Below, one piece after another: positions 33,030 through 41,108 of a stretch of DNA of 50,278 nucleotides (its first letter is position 1; each line of letters begins with the position of its first letter). The DNA is from an uncultured bacterium (GTDB taxonomy: Bacteria; Verrucomicrobiota; Kiritimatiellia; RFP12; UBA1067). The position numbers were made by a program, and so were the translations under genes. The notes beneath the pieces were generated by a model. That model worked only from the letters and a program-made list of their open reading frames with translations. It was not told the DNA's origin and searched no databases. Location: positions 1 to 50,278 of the forward strand of contig CACYNF010000006.1 of assembly GCA_902775595.1 (NCBI GenBank), read 5' to 3'.

Positions 33030-34232
33030 TTATGTCAGCAGCGAGGGAGTCGCGCGTTCGAGATGCCACCGCATTAGCGGCTGCAGTTCCTCGCATGTGA
33101 ACACGCCCTCACGCATCCACTTCGAGAGAAACGCGACAAGCCATCCCGCCTCGCCTGAGCCTCCGCCCCATGATGGGTCGCCAGTCGTCCATTCCTCGAA
33201 CATCCTGCGCAACTTGGTCTGCACCTTGGCGCTGGCCAAGTGCCAGCAGGCGACGAAAAGTCCGTCTCTGCCGTCCTCGGGAACGATGTCGAGAAGCCGA
33301 AGCACCAGCGAGCCGCCATGCTTCCGCGACCCAAGATACGACAGCAGAAGACCATTGCTGCCGTACGAGCTCCAGTCCGTTTTGGTGATGACGCGGCCCA
33401 TCCGCGCACGCACAAGCGAGCCCTTCTCCGCCATTAGCCGCGCGAGCTGCAGCGCGAGGTCGTAGTGATACAGGCCCTGGAAATCCATAAAGCTCTCAAG
33501 AAGCGTCTTCGCCTCTTCATCGCCGCATTCGCCGAAGATGTATGGTGCGTCCAGCCCGAACTGGATGATGCCGTCGAGCCGGATCATCGGCGAACCGCCG
33601 TCTCTGTCGCACTTCGCGCGCCCGAGGCCATGCCGCGCGGCGGCCTTGTTCACAGTCAGCAGGCAGAGCCGGACGCGCTTCTCGTCGATCTCGGTCTTTG
33701 CGTCCGTCGGGGCTGATATCCTCGCGTCGAAGAGATCGGCCCCTTCGTGCGCGAGGAGCGAGACCTTGTTGCCGAGCCCGCCGCCGTAGCCGGTAAGCCC
33801 GCCGTCCGAGCCGACTACGCGGTGGCACGGGATTATTATGCCTATCGGATTCCAGCCCACCGCGCCGCCGACAGCCCTCGCCGACGCCTTTTTCCCGCCA
33901 CGCCGACGCGCAACCGCCTTCGCTATGTCGCCGTAGGATGTCGTTGCGCCAAACGGAATCTTCATCAGCTCGTCGAGGACGTCGCGGCGGAACTGCGTCG
34001 CCCCCTCGATTCTGAAAGGCGGAGTGAAGCCCGGGTCGCGCCCGGCGAAATACGCGTCAAGCCAGCGTCGCGTCTCGCGGAAGGCCGGCGTCTCGCGCCG
34101 CTCTCCCGCCTCTCCGCGCCACCAGTCGCCGCGCGAACCCTTGAACGCAAGGCCCGTCAGCGCCTCGTCGTCGCCGACCATCACGAGGTCGTCAAACCCC
34201 TCCGGCGTCTTGTATGTCCAGTGGCATTTCAT
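33030..34232 (-). CDS. Ogt-type O6-methylguanine-DNA methyltransferase with extra C-terminal domain
   Basis: A 400-residue protein. Residues 1-175 are a methylated-DNA-protein-cysteine methyltransferase, which repairs O6-alkylguanine by transfer to its own cysteine. The acceptor lies in IIIPCHRVVGSDGGLTGYGGG, preceded by FGATTSYGDIAKAV and the RAVGGAVGWNP wing. Ogt/MGMT proteins usually end soon after LLAHEG; here about 210 more residues follow (IIQFGLDAPYIFGECGDEEAKTL, CWHLASAKVQTKLRRMF, GGGSGEAGWLVAFLSKWM) that I do not recognise. The start MKCHWTYKTPEG begins the conserved domain; the upstream reading overlaps the AroC-D-E gene. Confidence 0.8.
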   Translation of the reverse strand: MKCHWTYKTPEGFDDLVMVGDDEALTGLAFKGSRGDWWRGEAGERRETPAFRETRRWLDAYFAGRDPGFTPPFRIEGATQFRRDVLDELMKIPFGATTSYGDIAKAVARRRGGKKASARAVGGAVGWNPIGIIIPCHRVVGSDGGLTGYGGGLGNKVSLLAHEGADLFDARISAPTDAKTEIDEKRVRLCLLTVNKAAARHGLGRAKCDRDGGSPMIRLDGIIQFGLDAPYIFGECGDEEAKTLLESFMDFQGLYHYDLALQLARLMAEKGSLVRARMGRVITKTDWSSYGSNGLLLSYLGSRKHGGSLVLRLLDIVPEDGRDGLFVACWHLASAKVQTKLRRMFEEWTTGDPSWGGGSGEAGWLVAFLSKWMREGVFTCEELQPLMRWHLERATPSLLT

Positions 34233-34257
34233 TGTCGTTCTTCTTGGATGGAGACAA

Positions 34258-36627
34258 CTATGCCGTGAAATGCCGCTGCTGGCCGCGGGCCTGGGACTTG
34301 AGCATGGAGAAGCCGTTCTCGACGCGACACCCCGCCTTGGCCGCACGGGCCATAAGCGGCGTGACTTCGGGAACATAGCGGAGATCGTATACGAGTTCGC
34401 GCCCTGTAAACTTGTAGTCCGGAATCGGGTCGACCGGCGTCGCGTTGACGAGGATGTCGAACCCCTGCGGCGGCGTTGCACGGTGAAACACCTTGAACTT
34501 CACGCCGAGCTCTTTAAGCGCGACTTTCACCGCCTGCGCAGCGCCGCCGTCGCCGAGAACCGCGGCGGATTTGCCGCGCAAATCGCCGGCGAACGCCGAA
34601 AGCGCCTCGGCAAACCCCTCGACGTCAGTGTTGTAGCCGACGTACTTTCCGTTCTCGCAGACCACAGTGTTGACAGCTCCGACTTTCTTGGCGAACTTGT
34701 CGATCTTGTCCAGAAGCGGCATTATCTCGAACTTGTGGGGAATCGTGACGGCCATTCCGCGCATCCTCATCGCCTTCATGAACGCGAACGCCTCCTTAGC
34801 CGTCTTGGCGGGGAACGGAACCATCACCGCGTCTTCGTCCTCATTCGCGAACGCCGCGTTGTGAAGCTCTGGCGAACGCGTCTTCTCCAGGGGCCAGCCG
34901 GTGACGCCGTAGAGCGTCGCGGATTGCGACACGGAACGGAATCTGAAATCACGCACAAGTTCGTGCGGCGTTATGTGTCCGATTGAGTCGAGGCCTCCGA
35001 CGGACGCATACGTCCATAGCGATCCGAACCTTGACGCGAGAGCCCTCGTCGCGAATCCCTGCGCGCCCATCGCGCAGACGACGCGCGGAACGTCGCCCAA
35101 ATCTTCGGCAAACACCTTCACGACGTCGCCAAGGTTCCGCGGCATGAACGCGACCTTCGCGACATCGCCGCTCTTGGCAAGCTCGCGCAGCTTCGCCTTG
35201 AGGTTCTTCACCGGGCCGTCGAACTTGTGGAGCGACCTGACGACATTCGCGCCCGCCTTGTGCGCGAGCGCAACAAGCTGCCCGTCGCCGAAGCCTTCCT
35301 CGAAATCAACATAGTCAAAACTACCCTCTGCGACCTTTGCGTTCTTTGCGGCTAAAACCTTTTCGAAAAACTTCACCCTCTCCGCTTCATCGCCCTCGAA
35401 CGCGCCGCCGTCGCACTTGCGGCGGAACGTGAGCAGACACGGCACGCGCCATGTCGCCTCCTTCGCAAGCATCGCCGGGAACTTCGCAACCTTCGCGCGC
35501 TCGCCCTTCTTAAGCAGGTCGACGCGAAGCTCCACCATGTCCGCGAAGTAGCGCTGCGACCTGTACTGCTCGATGTCCTCTTCCAGCGTCTTCCCCGTGA
35601 GCGTGAGGCAGATTTTCGAACGCTCCGCTTCCGCCGCGAGGAGCGCGTCCACGACGGCAAACGCCGTCACTGCCTCTATGACAGGCACGGCACGGCGGAC
35701 GATGCACGGATCGTGGCGTCCCTTCATCGAGAGCTTCGCAGGCTTCATCGTCGCGAGGTCGACGGAATCCTGCTCGACGAACACGGTGGGGGTCGGACGC
35801 ATCGCCACCGTGAAACAGACGGGCTTCCCGTAGGTGCGTCCGCCCATGATGCCGCCCTGCTGATTCGTATCCGTCCAGACAAGGCCGTTGTCTTTTACGG
35901 AGAACTGGTCGTTGTACTTTGATCCTGGAGTAGTGCCTATGAATTCGCACCCAAGGACATCACCGAAGACGATGCCCTTCACGCCGGGGACGCCGAACAC
36001 CGCGGCGGAAATATCTGTTTCAAGTCCGTCGAAAAGTGGCCCCCCGAGCGCTGGCGGGAGCCCAGAAATGGTGCATCCGACCATTCCTCCGATGGAATCG
36101 CCGGCGTTGCGCGCCTTTAGAATTTCCGTTTCGTAGTCCTCGTCTTTTCCGCAGACTGCGTTGCCAAGCGCCACGATCTGCGCCTGAACGAAGATTCCGC
36201 GCCGTGCGAGATATTCGAGGCACAGCGCGCCGGCGGCGCATAGCGGCGCGGTGAGACGCCCGGAGTTCTTGCCGCCCCCCGTCGGGATGCGGCCCATCTC
36301 GATCCACTGTCCGAAGTCGGCGTGTCCCGGGCGCGGAATCGTGCGCTCCGCGCCATAGTCGCCCGGGCGCATGTCGCGGCTCGCGATTTCGCCGACGATC
36401 GTCTCGCCCGTAGTCGTTCCGTCCGCGGCAAATCCGCTGCGCCAGACGACTTCGTCCGTCTCTCGGCGCGCGGTCGAGAGCTTGTCGCGCCCGGGTGCGC
36501 GTCGCTCCATGAACTCCGCGACCTTCTCCGCGTCTACGCGCACGCCGGCGGGGAAGTTCTCGAGGGTGAACGTCATCTTCCGTGCGTGCGACGCACCGCG
36601 GACGTCAAGTCTGAGAATGCTTTGCAT
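34258..36627 (-). CDS. Chorismate synthase - dehydroquinate dehydratase - shikimate dehydrogenase fusion
   Basis: A 789-residue trifunctional shikimate-pathway protein. Residues 1-335 are AroC (GASHARKMTF, GRLTAPLCAAGALCLEYL, GRHDPCIVRRAVPVIEAVTA), which makes chorismate with reduced FMN. Residues about 337-560 are type I AroD with His467 in SLHKFDG and Schiff-base Lys491 in KVAFMPRN. Residues about 570-789 are AroE (GWPLEKTRSPELHNAAF, TIPHKFEIM with Lys632, GYNTDVEGF with Asp667, LGDGGAAQAV). The AroC loop GASHA differs from the usual GESHG but keeps His. AroD-AroE fusions are known from plants; adding AroC is unusual. Start chosen at the AroC-like MQSILRLDVRG; a -10 hexamer lies 8 nt upstream. 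Confidence 0.92.
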   Translation of the reverse strand: MQSILRLDVRGASHARKMTFTLENFPAGVRVDAEKVAEFMERRAPGRDKLSTARRETDEVVWRSGFAADGTTTGETIVGEIASRDMRPGDYGAERTIPRPGHADFGQWIEMGRIPTGGGKNSGRLTAPLCAAGALCLEYLARRGIFVQAQIVALGNAVCGKDEDYETEILKARNAGDSIGGMVGCTISGLPPALGGPLFDGLETDISAAVFGVPGVKGIVFGDVLGCEFIGTTPGSKYNDQFSVKDNGLVWTDTNQQGGIMGGRTYGKPVCFTVAMRPTPTVFVEQDSVDLATMKPAKLSMKGRHDPCIVRRAVPVIEAVTAFAVVDALLAAEAERSKICLTLTGKTLEEDIEQYRSQRYFADMVELRVDLLKKGERAKVAKFPAMLAKEATWRVPCLLTFRRKCDGGAFEGDEAERVKFFEKVLAAKNAKVAEGSFDYVDFEEGFGDGQLVALAHKAGANVVRSLHKFDGPVKNLKAKLRELAKSGDVAKVAFMPRNLGDVVKVFAEDLGDVPRVVCAMGAQGFATRALASRFGSLWTYASVGGLDSIGHITPHELVRDFRFRSVSQSATLYGVTGWPLEKTRSPELHNAAFANEDEDAVMVPFPAKTAKEAFAFMKAMRMRGMAVTIPHKFEIMPLLDKIDKFAKKVGAVNTVVCENGKYVGYNTDVEGFAEALSAFAGDLRGKSAAVLGDGGAAQAVKVALKELGVKFKVFHRATPPQGFDILVNATPVDPIPDYKFTGRELVYDLRYVPEVTPLMARAAKAGCRVENGFSMLKSQARGQQRHFTA

Positions 36628-36635
36628 CAATCGAG

Positions 36636-36641
36636 ATTCTA
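36636..36641 (-). promoter_or_regulatory. Possible -10 element of the AroC-D-E gene
   Basis: TAGAAT on the minus strand in the 41-bp gap after the thioredoxin-fold gene. It predicts a start 2 nt before the ATG. No good -35 is seen, so readthrough from tyrA remains the alternative. Confidence 0.35.
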
Positions 36642-36668
36642 TCGTGTAAGAGGTAATTCGCGGATAGG

Positions 36669-39600
36669 TTACTTGCCGAAAAAGGAGGTTATGTCGAACC
36701 AGCATTCTGCGTCGTATGTGAAGACCACGCCATTGGTCAGCTTCACGCAAACTTCATACTCAATGCTGTCATACGACCTGCCGCCGCTTGAGATCAGCCC
36801 CTGGGACTTGACCGTCGGAACGACTGCGTCAATGTCATCCTTCGTGCCGAGTTTCGTCTTTTCCAACGCGGCAATGACTTCGCTTTGGCTGCGCAGGAGC
36901 AGGAACGGCCGCTCAAGTTCTACTCCGGAGATTTCATCCTCCGCCGAAATGACAACAGCCGTTTTCTCGTCATAGCCCCATCCGCCGGAATACGCCTTGT
37001 TCTTGACGATTTCGCTCATTGACGTCGCAAGCGGCGCAATGGCAGCCTTCAGCGCTTCTGCAGGGGCTTGGGGATTCCGCCCTTCGGCACCACTTTCTTC
37101 TTTTGCCGGGACGCGGCGGTAGTGGTAGCCGGAGAACGCCGTGTTCTTGAAGAGCTTCCACACCGGCAGGACGTCGCCGTTCGACATGATGCATTCGCCG
37201 AACTCATACGACGCGAAGAATTCCTTGCACGGACTGGAGAGGATCTCGTTTCCGTCGACGGTGATGACGACATTCTCGGGGCCGGTCTTGAGGTTGAAGC
37301 TGTGGGACGGCTGCTTGGCGAGATCGCGGACGAGTATCTGGCGGCTGATGTCCCGTCCGTCCTCGTGCTTCGTCGCGGCCTTGTACTTGGCGCCCGCGTT
37401 CTCCTCGGTGTACGACTCGACGGCGACATGGTCGCCATTCTTGTCGCGGAAGAAGTGGATGTACGGCACGGCGCCAGACGAGATGGTGCGTCCATAGGTG
37501 GGACGGGCGAGCCCCCATCCGATGTCCCACTCCTTCTGATTCGGATCTTTCTCCTCGAAGTAGACAGTCGCCTCGAACTCGCTGTTGAGCCCGTGCAGAG
37601 GCGTCAGCAGGAAGTAGTACGACCGGAAGTTGTGGCGAAAGCGCGCCCGTCCGTCCTCGTCGAGATGCATATGCCCCCACCATACCTCGGCCTCGCCCGG
37701 GAGTCCGGTCGGCATGAGGTCCATCCAGCCGCCCGCCGTCTCCTGGGAAAAGAGCCTCTCGCGAAACAGCTGGCGCCCCGCCAGCTGCCGCTCGTTGATG
37801 TCCAGGTGCTCGCGCTTGCTCATACCCTCGTAGTAGCGATACGCCTCTTCATGGCGTCCGGCGTCTATCGCCTCCTCGGCGGCGATGACACCCTTCGCGT
37901 CGGGACCCTTGGCAATTGAATGCGCGAGGTCGCCCATGTAGTATTTGTCTTCCCTCGGCGCGACGCGCCGTATCCAGTGGTGGTCCTTCCAGCTCCTGAC
38001 CGGCTTCTCTAGCGCCGCGGCATACGCGCGCACCCGCGCCCAATCCCTTGTGGACACGGCGAGGTCGAGGCCCATGCAGCGGAATATGTCCGGAGACGGC
38101 ATGTTCGGCTGAGGTCCGGCGGCGACATAGGTGTCGAACATGCGGTACATGGCGGCGCAGACCTCCGGGGTCAGAATGCGCGCGACTTGGTTCGTCGTGG
38201 ACGAGCCGTCGGTTTCGAAGCGGAATATCTTGTTCAGCGCAGCGGATGCCGCGACGTAGGCGAAGCAGGAGTCCGTGCGAACGGTCGCAGCCGCGTTCGT
38301 CGCAAGGTCGAGCAGCATGCGCGTCGAGCCGCCCCAGCGCGAGGTCTGGTAGTGGACGAAGTCGTCGACGTATTGCGCGGCGACGTCGATGGAATTGGAT
38401 ACGCCGCGGTTGAACCATTCAAACGCATCGCCATTCCCGCAGCTGCGCCCGTACAGGCTGGAGAGCATCAGCGCCGGACGCGCCTCCTCCGGGCGCATCG
38501 CCACGGCGGCCAAGAGGTTCGACTCGGCCTGGTTGTTGTTGAGCTGCCACCCCTTCCATCCGTCCTCCGTCACCTCGCTCGCCCATCCTTGCCCTCGGGA
38601 CTCGAACGCGGCGCTCATGCAACGCTCGGCCCATGCGCAAAGCGCCAGGTACTCGTTGTCGAGCTGTTTGCCGGCGTTCTCCGGAAGCAGATACTCGCTG
38701 TCGAGCCGCTCGGCGATGCGCCGGTCGGCCGCCTTGAGGATGGGGACGACCTTCTCGAACGCCTCGACATACGGGCCAAGCGCGTCCTTGACCGGCTGGG
38801 TGCGTTTTTTGTCAAGCGCCTTCATGTGCCTTGCCTGCCGGTACGCCCAGCGGCGGAGAAGAAAGCCCAGGAACGGCTCGGTCGCGTCGTCATGCGCCTC
38901 AATGGCCTCCTTGAACAGCTTCTGGCCTTGGAAGAACTTGGGTTCGCTGTCCAGGCCCATGTAGCGCACAATCGCGACGGCCGCGTCGCGGCAGTTCTGG
39001 CCCCACAGCCAGTTCGCGTCGACAACCGCCTTCGACGTCGGGAACTCGTCCCGCATCGTGGCCATGGCAATCGCAAGCGACTCGCGCACGCGCAGCATGC
39101 GCGTACGCACAGAGTCGTTCGTCTCGGACGCCGCGTCGTAGGTCTCGACTATGTGCTTGCGGTAGAACGGAAACGTCACCTCGTCGATGAGCTTTTTATC
39201 CGTCTTCGCATCCGCGGGAAGCGGCAGCACGACCCTGGGTTCGACGCGCGACGACATCCGCTCGTCGTCGTCATCATCGTCATCATCGCCTTCTTCGTCC
39301 TCCTTGTCGAGCGTCCCGTTCTTCTTCGCCTCCTCGTACGCCTTGAGCGCGGTCTTGAGCATTTCGAAGCGCGACTCCTGCTCGTCGATTAAATCCTTCT
39401 TGCGCGACTCCATGTTCGCGGGGACCTTCATCGCCTTCGCCTCGGCGAACGCCTTGTCGTAGAGCGGAACGTACTTGGCGTAGACCTCTTCAAACATGAC
39501 CTGCTGCGCGTATTTCATCGCCTCGCGTCGATACTTGCGAAGCTCTGATTTCGACGCCCCCTCTTTCGGCTTCGGAAACTTCTTCTCGACCTTCTCCATC

Positions 39601-40133
39601 ACGGCACGGGACTCCTCTTCCATCTTGCTGTCATGGGAGTTAAGGACATCCTCTATCGGCTTGATGTACTTCTTGACGTCCGGCGCATCGCGTATCTCGG
39701 CGTCGAGCTTCTCGATGTACTTCGCGGGCCCGCCCTTCTCATAGCCAAGACGGCACACCTCCTCGCCCTTCGGGTCGAGGACGACGACCGTGGGGAAGCC
39801 ATTCACGCCGAACTTCTCGACGAGCTTCTGGTTCTCCTTGGCGGCCTTCGGCGTCAAAAGCGACTTTTTCATCGGCGAGTCCACCATCAGGAGGACGTAC
39901 TTCTCCGACGCGACCTTCTTGAATTCGTCTGTCGCAAACACCTCCTTGTCGAGCCGCTTGCACCAGCCGCACCAGTCGCTTCCGGAGAAATCGACGACTA
40001 TGTGCTTGTTCTCGTCCGCCGCTTTCTTGAGCGCAGCGTCGTAGTCGTCGAGCCATCCCTCGGGCGTAGAAGTCTTCGCGTAGACGGCCAACGCAAAAAG
40101 CGCGGCCAGAGATGCAATCATCGTTTTTTTCAT
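36669..40133 (-). CDS. Giant secreted thioredoxin-fold protein
   Basis: A 1154-residue exported protein (signal peptide 1-19). Residues about 22-150 are a thioredoxin-like domain with the redox pair Cys55/Cys58 in SDWCGWCKR and the cis-Pro in GVNGFPTVVVLD. Residues about 160-285 are helical and charged, ending in an acidic run (EGDDDDDDDDE). Residues about 310-780 are alpha-helical without recognised motifs. Residues about 790-1010 look like a concanavalin-type sandwich (SEFEATVYFEEKD, VPYIHFFRDKNGDHVAVESY, NVVITVDGNEIL). The start overlaps the tyrA stop (ATGA), so it is translated with an aromatic biosynthesis gene, for no obvious reason. Overall function unknown. Confidence 0.7.
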   Translation of the reverse strand: MKKTMIASLAALFALAVYAKTSTPEGWLDDYDAALKKAADENKHIVVDFSGSDWCGWCKRLDKEVFATDEFKKVASEKYVLLMVDSPMKKSLLTPKAAKENQKLVEKFGVNGFPTVVVLDPKGEEVCRLGYEKGGPAKYIEKLDAEIRDAPDVKKYIKPIEDVLNSHDSKMEEESRAVMEKVEKKFPKPKEGASKSELRKYRREAMKYAQQVMFEEVYAKYVPLYDKAFAEAKAMKVPANMESRKKDLIDEQESRFEMLKTALKAYEEAKKNGTLDKEDEEGDDDDDDDDERMSSRVEPRVVLPLPADAKTDKKLIDEVTFPFYRKHIVETYDAASETNDSVRTRMLRVRESLAIAMATMRDEFPTSKAVVDANWLWGQNCRDAAVAIVRYMGLDSEPKFFQGQKLFKEAIEAHDDATEPFLGFLLRRWAYRQARHMKALDKKRTQPVKDALGPYVEAFEKVVPILKAADRRIAERLDSEYLLPENAGKQLDNEYLALCAWAERCMSAAFESRGQGWASEVTEDGWKGWQLNNNQAESNLLAAVAMRPEEARPALMLSSLYGRSCGNGDAFEWFNRGVSNSIDVAAQYVDDFVHYQTSRWGGSTRMLLDLATNAAATVRTDSCFAYVAASAALNKIFRFETDGSSTTNQVARILTPEVCAAMYRMFDTYVAAGPQPNMPSPDIFRCMGLDLAVSTRDWARVRAYAAALEKPVRSWKDHHWIRRVAPREDKYYMGDLAHSIAKGPDAKGVIAAEEAIDAGRHEEAYRYYEGMSKREHLDINERQLAGRQLFRERLFSQETAGGWMDLMPTGLPGEAEVWWGHMHLDEDGRARFRHNFRSYYFLLTPLHGLNSEFEATVYFEEKDPNQKEWDIGWGLARPTYGRTISSGAVPYIHFFRDKNGDHVAVESYTEENAGAKYKAATKHEDGRDISRQILVRDLAKQPSHSFNLKTGPENVVITVDGNEILSSPCKEFFASYEFGECIMSNGDVLPVWKLFKNTAFSGYHYRRVPAKEESGAEGRNPQAPAEALKAAIAPLATSMSEIVKNKAYSGGWGYDEKTAVVISAEDEISGVELERPFLLLRSQSEVIAALEKTKLGTKDDIDAVVPTVKSQGLISSGGRSYDSIEYEVCVKLTNGVVFTYDAECWFDITSFFGK

Positions 40134-40918
40134 TTTAGTCCCTTTCCAAACTGTGCCTTTGCCGCGACGCCGTCTTCAAGCGCGGCGTGGAGTCGCGCAC
40201 GGTCGTTCGCGGCAAGTGCGCCGCGGAAGTCGTCGAGGCGGCTGATGTAGCGCCCGAGAACGGGCAAAAGCGCGTCGCGGTTCGCGAAGAAAAGCTCCGT
40301 CCACGTGTCTGGATCGGGCGCGCCAACGCGCGCCATGTCACGGAAGCTCCCCGCCGAGTAGCCGACATGGTCCTTCGCGAGCGGTTCGCGGACGTATGCC
40401 GACGAGATCAGGTGGCAAAGCTGGCTCGTAAACGCAATCATCTCGTCGTGGTGCTTTGGGTCGGTGTAGACGATCCGTGCGAAACCGAGTTCCTTCAAAA
40501 GCTTCTCGAGCTTGTCGAGAGGTGCGCGGCCGTATGTCGGGTATGGCGTCAAGATCATCGATGCGCTGTCGAAGAGAGCGGCATCGGAATTTTCGTAGCC
40601 GTTCTTCTCCTTGCCGGCCATCGGATGCCCGCCAACAAACACCCAGCGCGTCTCGAAAGCGTATTTGCGAAGCGCATCGCAGACGGGAGTCTTCACGCCG
40701 GTCGCATCGACCACGATTGCCCCTTCCTTGAGACGCGGCGCAATCGCGTCTATGACTACGACGACAGCCGACGGCGGCACGGCGACAAAAACGACATCCG
40801 CGTCCTCGACGCGAAAATCCTCGCCCTTGTCGAAGATCGCCACCTCGTGTCCAGCGCGCTTCGCCGCCTTCTCGAACGACCCTCCGATCAGACCTTTGCC
40901 TATTATCGCTATTCGCAT
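40130..40918 (-). CDS. tyrA: Prephenate dehydrogenase
   Basis: A 262-residue TyrA that oxidises prephenate to 4-hydroxyphenylpyruvate for tyrosine synthesis. The Rossmann turn is IGKGLIGGS (6-14). VGGHPMAGKEKNG is the prephenate-binding signature, and SQLCHLISSAY and SAGSFRDMARVGAPDP match the family (SQLPHLIA, GFRDTTRIA). No chorismate mutase or ACT domain is attached. It precedes the giant thioredoxin-fold gene and the AroC-D-E gene, giving a small aromatic amino acid cluster. ATG lies about 3 nt after the predicted transcript start. Confidence 0.9.
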   Translation of the reverse strand: MRIAIIGKGLIGGSFEKAAKRAGHEVAIFDKGEDFRVEDADVVFVAVPPSAVVVVIDAIAPRLKEGAIVVDATGVKTPVCDALRKYAFETRWVFVGGHPMAGKEKNGYENSDAALFDSASMILTPYPTYGRAPLDKLEKLLKELGFARIVYTDPKHHDEMIAFTSQLCHLISSAYVREPLAKDHVGYSAGSFRDMARVGAPDPDTWTELFFANRDALLPVLGRYISRLDDFRGALAANDRARLHAALEDGVAAKAQFGKGLK

Positions 40919-40927
40919 AGGATAAAA

Positions 40928-40933
40928 ATTATC
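40928..40933 (-). promoter_or_regulatory. -10 element of the tyrA operon
   Basis: GATAAT on the minus strand; the predicted start is near 40921, 3 nt before the ATG. The surrounding stretch is AT-rich. No clear -35. A second TATTATG-like sequence lies near 40982 but is too distant for the start. Confidence 0.35.
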
Positions 40934-41082
40934 TCATTTTCAGCCCAAAAAGGCAATACTGACATCATCCCGGCGTTTTGGCATAATGTAGCCGAAATCT
41001 TTTTCGCCAGAAATAGTGCAATGCCAGCGCTGAAAGTCGCCGCAAAGGCGTTCAAGCACCACTGATGTCTGACTCTCGCATG

Positions 41083-41108
41083 GACGACCGCCTGATCAGG
41101 CGGTCGTC
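41083..41108. terminator. Perfect 26-bp palindrome spanning the lysS stop codon
   Basis: GACGACCGCCTGA is followed directly by its exact reverse complement. The lysS stop codon TGA lies at the dyad, so half the hairpin encodes the last residues (KTTA). No U-run follows on the minus strand. It could act as a terminator, an mRNA 3' stabiliser or a protein site. Confidence 0.55.

Noticed and set aside
32911..33096. A 61-codon minus frame in the repeat-bearing gap
   Set aside because: Overlaps the end of the Ogt-like gene, has no ribosome site or homology clues and covers the inverted repeats.
39262..39290. Poly-Asp run in the thioredoxin-fold gene as a phase-variable tract
   Set aside because: It is built from mixed GAC and GAT codons, not a pure repeat, so slippage is less likely.
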